Part shown: one piece after another, positions 57,921-64,000 of the stretch
How positions within the stretch are numbered: the stretch's first letter is position 1
Layout: the number at the start of each line of letters is the position of its first letter
Assembly (NCBI RefSeq): GCF_022637455.1
Contig: NZ_CP093341.1
Span: forward strand, 1,798,001 to 1,862,000
Source: Lysobacter sp. S4-A87
GTDB taxonomy: Bacteria > Pseudomonadota > Gammaproteobacteria > Xanthomonadales > Xanthomonadaceae
Direction: 5' to 3'
DNA: 64,000 bases
The notes under the pieces: generated by a model
The model's database searches: none
The model's input: the letters and a program-made list of their open reading frames with translations, nothing else
Told to the model about the DNA's origin: nothing
Position numbers and translations under genes: made by a program

Positions 57921-57956
57921 CACAAAAACACAGACCCCGCCTCTCGGCGGGGTCTG
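57921..57956 (-). terminator. Terminator of the S8 protease gene
   Basis: Stem CAGACCCCGCC / GGCGGGGTCTG, loop of four bases, followed on the minus strand by TGTTTTTGTG. It starts 27 bases after the protease stop codon. Confidence 0.93.
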
Positions 57957-57982
57957 CTTTGACTCATTGCATCAAGCGCCAA

Positions 57983-60589
57983 TCACGGACGCGCGATGGT
58001 CACCACCGGCGACTGCCACTGCTCCCAATGGGCCGGGTTGTTCTCGTCACCCAGCGCCTTGAGCACGTACAGCCTCAGGATGTAGCTGCCATTGGGCACG
58101 ACCAGCTGCTTGTTCTTGTTCTTCGTGGTGATGCCGTCCCACGAGTAGGCGAAGAAGCTCGTCGCAGAGGAGTTGCGGCCCAGGAACTCTTCCTTGTAGG
58201 CGGTGTACCAGAGCTTGCCCGAACCGGCCTCGTACACGTCCAGCCGCAGTTCGCGCGCCTGGTGGTCCTGGTGGATGAGGAAGTACGGGATGTCATCGCC
58301 GACCATCGTGTACGTCGCACCCGCCGGCTGGTTGGTGTAGGACGCACCGTTGAACTTCGCCAGCCACGGGAAGCCATTGGCCGTCGGCTTGAGCACCTGG
58401 CGCAGCTGGTAGTCACCGATGTAGCCGGCGAACGGCACGCGCAGCGTCGGGCTGCCGTCGTTCGGGGTGAACACCAGGTAGCCACCGTACTGACCGCCCA
58501 CCGGCGCGGCCTGCGGCGTGATCGTCACCGGGATCGTGACGCTCTGGTTCTTCGTCAGCGTCACCGTGGACGAGTAGAAGGTCACGCCGGCTTCGCCCAG
58601 CCAGAAATCAGGCACGAAGGTGGGTTCGCCGGTGGTCACCGCGTTGACCGAGGACAGCGTGTAGGTCACGGGCGTCTTGCCGGTGTTCTTGAGCGTGATC
58701 GCATGCGTGGTCGCGCCGCTGGTGCCTTCACCCAGCGACAGCTTGCCCGGGTTGATGCGGACGGCCGCCGTCACTGCGTTGTCGATGCGCAGCATGCCGG
58801 CGCCCTGGCGGTGCACATGGTCGAGCAGGCCCGAGGCCGGGCTGAGCGACCAGTTCTTCGGCACTGCCGAGTTCTGCAGGATGCCCGCGACGTTCCTGGC
58901 ATTCGTGTTCGGGGCCGACTGCAGCAGCAGCGCTGCGGCACCGGCCACGTGCGGCGAAGCCATCGAGGTACCGCTGATCGTCGCGTAGCCGCCGCCTTCG
59001 AGCGGATAGGTCGAGTAGATCGAGCCGCCCGGAGCGCCGATATCGGGCTTGAGCGTCAGATCCGGCGACAGGCCGTAGGCACTGAACGAGGAGATGTAGC
59101 CGCCAACCGCGTTCGGGAACGAATCAACCCCGCTGGTCCAGGTCAGCTGGACCGGGCCACCGGCCAATCGACCATCGAGCAGATCGCCGAAGGCCTTGGT
59201 GGTGCCGACGACCGGGATGTTCACCGACGGCGTGCCGGCAACGGTCGGATTGAGCGGTGCGGCGACGACGTTGTCGTACAGCACCGCGCCCACCGCGCCG
59301 GCGTTCTGGGCGTTGATGGCCTTGATGTAGAACGAGCAGGTGCCGCGACGGATCAGTGCGACCTGGCCGGTGAGGCTGCCTGCAGGCAACGCGGCGCAGG
59401 CGGCGTCGGTGGTGGTGGCGGTGCCGACACGGCCCAGGGGCGCGCTGCCCGACGACGGCGCCAGCGGCGAGCCGGTGGCCTGGTTGAAACCGACCTTCAG
59501 ATTGTCAGGCGATACCGTGAAGTAGCGCTGGCGCGCGGCAATGTTGTCGAACGAGGCGACGGAGATGACCTTTTCGCCGGTGCTCGGGGCGCCAGTCGAG
59601 TACAGGCCGGTGGCACCGCTGTTGCCGGCAGAGGCCACCACGACTATTCCCTTGTTGACCAGGCGCGAGGCGGCCTTGGCGGTCGGGTATTCCGGCCACT
59701 GATAGGTCGAGCCGATGCTCATGTTGAGCACGTCCATGCCGTCGTGATGCGCGCGTTCCATGGCCGCGATCATGATGTCGGCCGTGGTCGAGCCTTCGCA
59801 GCCGAAGACGCGATAGGCGCCGAACTTCACCTTCGGCGCAACGCCCTTGACCACGCCGTTGGCGCCGATGATGCCTGCCACGTGCGTGCCGTGGCCGTTG
59901 CAGTCGTCGGGATTGCTGTCGGGGGTCGCGACCGGGTTGTAGCTCGGCGACGACGGGTCGGCATTGAACGCATCGCCGACGAAGTCCCAGCCCTTGATCA
60001 CGCGCGAGGTCGGGAACGGCGTGCCGTGGTTGGTGCCGGTGCCGCCGAGATCCGGGTGGTCAATGTCCAGGCCGGTATCCATCACCGCGACCCGAACGCC
60101 ACGACCATCCAGGCCGAGCTCGTTCTGGGCGATGTCGGCGCCGGTCATGGTCAGCGCAGTGACGAGGTCCGGTTGCGGATTGGCGACCGGGTCCGGCATC
60201 TGCATCACTTCAACCGGCCAGATCGCCTTGACGCCGGGCAGGCGCGCAACCGTGCTCAACTGGCTGCGCGTGACCGTGATCGACAGACCGTTGAACAGAT
60301 CGTTGTAGGCGAAGTTCTCGCGGTAGTTGATGCGCGCGGCGCGGGCGCCATCGCGGAATGCCTTCTTCTCTGCCTGCAGCGACGTGGCCGAACCGCCGTC
60401 GGATTCTGGCGCGGCACTGAGTTCGACGAACCAGCGTTGCGGGGTCTCGTCCTTGGCCGGTCCGGCCTCGGGCTCGGGAAGGGGTTCATCGGGGAAAATC
60501 TGTTTCAGCACGGATGATCCCGGTGCGGCCAGGGCAACCATGCAGGCGCTTGCAAGCGCCGTAACGACAAGTACGGATGGCTTCTTCAC
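57983..60589 (-). CDS. Secreted subtilisin-like serine protease (S8, Vpr-like domain layout)
   Basis: 868 residues. Signal peptide to about residue 22, an I9-type propeptide (about 50-130), then the S8 catalytic domain with Asp171 ('VAVMDTGLDIDHPD'), His233 ('CNGHGTHVAGIIG') and Ser542 ('ISGTSMASPHVAGAAALL'). A protease-associated (PA) domain is inserted at about 365-480, between His and Ser. The C-terminal 300 residues are beta-rich (Fn3-like, 'HAITLKNTGKTPVTYTLSSV'), probably a substrate or surface module. It starts at GTG 60589 with AAGGGG seven bases upstream. Expected to be exported and self-processed; used for nutrient scavenging or predation in Lysobacter-like bacteria. Confidence 0.95.
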   Translation of the reverse strand: MKKPSVLVVTALASACMVALAAPGSSVLKQIFPDEPLPEPEAGPAKDETPQRWFVELSAAPESDGGSATSLQAEKKAFRDGARAARINYRENFAYNDLFNGLSITVTRSQLSTVARLPGVKAIWPVEVMQMPDPVANPQPDLVTALTMTGADIAQNELGLDGRGVRVAVMDTGLDIDHPDLGGTGTNHGTPFPTSRVIKGWDFVGDAFNADPSSPSYNPVATPDSNPDDCNGHGTHVAGIIGANGVVKGVAPKVKFGAYRVFGCEGSTTADIMIAAMERAHHDGMDVLNMSIGSTYQWPEYPTAKAASRLVNKGIVVVASAGNSGATGLYSTGAPSTGEKVISVASFDNIAARQRYFTVSPDNLKVGFNQATGSPLAPSSGSAPLGRVGTATTTDAACAALPAGSLTGQVALIRRGTCSFYIKAINAQNAGAVGAVLYDNVVAAPLNPTVAGTPSVNIPVVGTTKAFGDLLDGRLAGGPVQLTWTSGVDSFPNAVGGYISSFSAYGLSPDLTLKPDIGAPGGSIYSTYPLEGGGYATISGTSMASPHVAGAAALLLQSAPNTNARNVAGILQNSAVPKNWSLSPASGLLDHVHRQGAGMLRIDNAVTAAVRINPGKLSLGEGTSGATTHAITLKNTGKTPVTYTLSSVNAVTTGEPTFVPDFWLGEAGVTFYSSTVTLTKNQSVTIPVTITPQAAPVGGQYGGYLVFTPNDGSPTLRVPFAGYIGDYQLRQVLKPTANGFPWLAKFNGASYTNQPAGATYTMVGDDIPYFLIHQDHQARELRLDVYEAGSGKLWYTAYKEEFLGRNSSATSFFAYSWDGITTKNKNKQLVVPNGSYILRLYVLKALGDENNPAHWEQWQSPVVTIARP

Positions 60590-60921
60590 TGCGAATCCCC
60601 TTCTTCAAATTAGGTGATGACGCAAAAATGGAACAGCCCCCTGTGGCGCCATTGTTGACAGAAAAAGGCAGTCTCCGCGCGCGGCAATGCAACAAGAGTT
60701 CGCGCCTGCCCCGGCACAGGAAGATGACTGCGCCGGTTTTCACAATGGCTTCACGCCGTGCCCGGGGCTCGAGCGATAGCGCAAGGAGTCAAACGCGCAA
60801 GGCGATGCGCTTCGGCCAGTGAATGGGCCGATCGGGTGGCATGGAAATTGCCGCCGTGGCGACTGGAAAAGTCGCCGTTGGCCTGAAGGCGGGAATGACG
60901 CGTTGCGGCCTGTTGGCGCGA
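60590..60921. other. Gap between the S8 protease and the 2OG-oxygenase-like gene
   Basis: No gene-like frame on either strand by length and codon pattern. It must hold the protease promoter (minus strand). A hairpin GGCGACT-..-AGTCGCC at 60856-60873 lies after the end of the oxygenase-like gene but has no T-run on the minus strand. Nothing else is recognised. Confidence 0.5.
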
Positions 60922-61530
60922 CTACGCCGCTGCGAAGAACATCAGGTAGACCAGGCGCCCGTTCTCCAGCCGGTCACCGAAAGCCGGGCCTGCGGTGTGC
61001 CACAACCACGGTCGCAGCAGCACCAGCCGGTTGAAGCGCATCGGCGCGTGCATGGTGAGCTCCCACTTCGACTCGTCGGTGCTGTCACGCTCGATGATCT
61101 CGCGATGCATCTGCTCCATCGACGAAAAGCCCATGGCGCGCATCTCGTTGTCGTCGATCGGTGCGCGGTCGGTATTGGTTGCGCGATGACGGAAGAACTC
61201 GGTGCCGCCGACGCAATCTTCCGGGCGACTGAGGTAGAGGATGCCGGACCAGTACGCCTGGTCGATGTGGACCTTTGCGCGTCCGATATCGCTGGCGAGC
61301 GTCATGCGGAACTTGGCATGCGACTGCAGTGGCGAGACCGGCCGCACGCGTTCGCCGACGAGGCTGGACACGCCATGCTCCAGGCCGTCGATCTCGATGC
61401 GCTCGAGCGAATTGCGTCCGGGGAAGGCGCCCTGCTGTTCGGGATAGGTGAGCTTCAGTCCGACCTCGCGCAGTTGCAGCGCGTCGCGCGGGCTGAGGAA
61501 GTCGTCAACGATGATCAGGGAGGTCGGCAT
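60922..61530 (-). CDS. 2OG-Fe(II) oxygenase-like protein (possibly DUF6445)
   Basis: 202 residues. 'SLIIVDDFLSPRDALQLREVG', then 'AKVHIDQAYWSGILYLSRPEDCVGGTEFFRHR' (His88-x-Asp90) and 'LLRPWLWHTAGPAFGDRLENGRLVYLMFFAA' (His178, Arg192). This is the H-x-D...H...R order of the prolyl-hydroxylase-like 2OG oxygenase fold. Similar short proteins are annotated DUF6445; the substrate is unknown. ATG 61530 is preferred, since the frame above it runs antisense through the groEL terminator. It is downstream of groEL on the same strand but beyond the groEL terminator. Confidence 0.75.
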   Translation of the reverse strand: MPTSLIIVDDFLSPRDALQLREVGLKLTYPEQQGAFPGRNSLERIEIDGLEHGVSSLVGERVRPVSPLQSHAKFRMTLASDIGRAKVHIDQAYWSGILYLSRPEDCVGGTEFFRHRATNTDRAPIDDNEMRAMGFSSMEQMHREIIERDSTDESKWELTMHAPMRFNRLVLLRPWLWHTAGPAFGDRLENGRLVYLMFFAAA

Positions 61531-61633
61531 GCGCGCGAGCTTAGCCGGCGCGGGCGGTGGCCGCACGGGTATGACGGCCCGTGGCGTCCGCCAGCGAAGA
61601 CCAATTGCCGAAGCGTCGCCCGCCCGTGCCGGG

Positions 61634-61665
61634 CAAAAAAAGAACCCCGCATCGCTGCGGGGTTC
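61634..61665 (-). terminator. groESL operon terminator
   Basis: Stem GAACCCCGCA / TGCGGGGTTC with loop TCGC; on the minus strand it is followed by seven T. It lies 29 bases after the groEL stop. Confidence 0.94.
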
Positions 61666-61693
61666 CCTTGTGTGGCAAGCAACTGGAGGGGAC

Positions 61694-63334
<1,641 letters not shown>

Positions 63335-63435
63335 CTATTACCTCAAAAGCGGAATTGGGGAATTTGGAACTGGTACGAAGTCGAGGGGCGGTGGAAGCGC
63401 GCGCTGCGCGACGTTCCTGCCCGCTCGGGGCGCTC

Positions 63436-63723
63436 TTAGGCGAGCACCGCGAAGATGTCGTCTTCCTTCACCACCAGGTATTCGGTGCCGTCGAGCTTGA
63501 CTTCGGTACCGCTGTACTTGCCGAACAGGACCTTGTCGCCAACCTTGACCGAGACCGGGCGGACGTTGCCGTTGTCGAGGACCTTGCCGGTGCCGACGGC
63601 GACGACTTCACCCTTGATCGGCTTCTCGGTGGCCGAGTCCGGAATCACGATGCCGCCAGCGGACATCTTTTCTTCTTCCATGCGCTTGATGACCACGCGG
63701 TCGTAGAGCGGCTTGATATTCAT
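63436..63723 (-). CDS. groS: Co-chaperonin GroES
   Basis: 95 residues, '[43 protein letters not shown]' and '[21 protein letters not shown]', the standard mobile loop and dome sequence. First gene of the groESL operon; GGAG about 10 bases before ATG 63723. Controlled by the CIRCE element and sigma-32-like promoter upstream. Confidence 0.99.
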   Translation of the reverse strand: MNIKPLYDRVVIKRMEEEKMSAGGIVIPDSATEKPIKGEVVAVGTGKVLDNGNVRPVSVKVGDKVLFGKYSGTEVKLDGTEYLVVKEDDIFAVLA

Positions 63724-63784
63724 CGCGACAAATCTCCGAGGGATTGACGTAAGTTATTGAACGGACAGCAAAACGGATTGAATT

Positions 63785-63811
63785 TTAGCAGTCGGCCCTG
63801 GCGAGTGCCAA
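63785..63811 (-). promoter_or_regulatory. CIRCE element (HrcA operator) upstream of groES
   Basis: Plus strand TTAGCAGTC-N9-GAGTGCCAA; on the minus strand TTGGCACTC-N9-GACTGCTAA. Each arm matches the CIRCE consensus TTAGCACTC-N9-GAGTGCTAA at 8 of 9 positions. It lies 62 bases upstream of the groES start. A vegetative-like promoter (TTGGCA, 18 bases, TAAAAT) overlaps it. Confidence 0.9.
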
Positions 63812-63852
63812 TGTCAGGGACGAAGAAACCCGGCGAACCGGGACAGCGGGGG

Positions 63853-63881
63853 AGATTGGGTCCGCTTGTTGGGCTTTCAAG
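63853..63881 (-). promoter_or_regulatory. Sigma-32 (heat-shock) promoter of groESL
   Basis: On the minus strand CTTGAAA, a 14-base spacer, then CCCAATCT, close to the RpoH consensus CTTGAAA-N(11-16)-CCCCATNT. Transcription from here would cross the CIRCE operator, giving double control. Confidence 0.88.
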
Positions 63882-63925
63882 GGGCGCGTGCGTTTGAGGC
63901 GCCGGGCGGGCGCTGGCCCTCAGGC

Positions 63926-63968
63926 CACAAAAAGAAAGAGCGCGCCCCCGAGGGAACGCGCTCTTTCT
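63926..63968 (-). terminator. Terminator of a minus-strand gene beyond the right edge
   Basis: Stem AGAAAGAGCGCG / CGCGCTCTTTCT with a 12-base loop; on the minus strand it is followed by TTTTTGTG. The gene it ends must start to the right of base 64000; no stop codon or RNA gene can be assigned in the last 30 bases. Confidence 0.8.
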
Positions 63969-64000
63969 GGTACGGAGGTGGCTGTCCTGTGCTCGTCGCG

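Noticed and set aside
60655..60660. TTGACA on the plus strand upstream of nothing
   Set aside because: No plausible -10 or plus-strand gene follows, so it is probably chance.
63970..64000. Minus-strand CCTCCGTACCA at the right edge as a tRNA 3' end
   Set aside because: No TTC-containing T-loop in the 25 bases before the CCA, so a tRNA is not supported in the visible part.

Overview
The window is about 64 kb of GC-rich (roughly two-thirds G+C) chromosomal DNA from a gammaproteobacterium of the Xanthomonadaceae/Lysobacteraceae type (Lysobacter-, Luteimonas- or Xanthomonas-like). The evidence is a PPi-dependent phosphofructokinase of the 418-residue xanthomonad type, a large TonB-dependent receptor with the 'TTLDRIEVTGSRI' plug start, the pcm-tolC-waaA gene order, and dispersed hairpin repeats. 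No phage, IS element, rRNA, tRNA or CRISPR was found. Almost all of it is core genome; the unusual material is in leaders and intergenic repeats.

Region 1 (1-11.3 kb): the tail of an LssY-like protein, a Lon-substrate-binding-domain protein, mpl and adk on the minus strand, then pfp (PPi-phosphofructokinase), two small lipoproteins, a small exported protein, the proton-pumping pyrophosphatase hppA, the soluble pyrophosphatase ppa and an aspartyl/asparaginyl hydroxylase-like gene. Three PPi enzymes lie within 7 kb. The 459-bp hppA-ppa spacer is packed with hairpins, including a branched palindrome of about 116 bp.

Region 2 (11.4-18.8 kb): a TonB-dependent receptor, an AraC-family regulator, a CadC-like membrane regulator with a TolB-type propeller, and a small ion channel, all on the minus strand.

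Region 3 (18.8-38.2 kb): thiC behind a TPP riboswitch, divergent from thrABC, which is followed at once by a ten-gene branched-chain operon, ilvD-C-G-M-E-A-leuA-C-D-B. Both amino-acid operons begin with a short leader peptide gene. The thr leader codes for an Ile/Thr run. The ilv leader codes for Leu-Ile-Leu-Val-Leu-Val-Leu-Ile and is followed by a textbook attenuator. The two leaders share a nearly identical promoter-proximal block and the first five codons, which suggests one ancestral module used for two operons.

Region 4 (38.3-51.3 kb): a lipoprotein, an RND pump with its adaptor and a divergent TetR repressor, then pcm, tolC and an LPS set (waaA, an LpxL-like acyltransferase, an O-antigen ligase/polymerase-like protein and a GT4 glycosyltransferase).

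Region 5 (51.4-64 kb): a zinc-finger protein, pirin, YceI, a RutE-like nitroreductase, an ELM1-family protein, glnE, a secreted subtilisin-type protease, a 2OG-oxygenase-like protein, and groES-groEL with a sigma-32-type promoter and a CIRCE operator.

Most calls rest on motif recognition from the translated sequence; no database search was run. Start codons are judged from Shine-Dalgarno (SD) spacing and family length.
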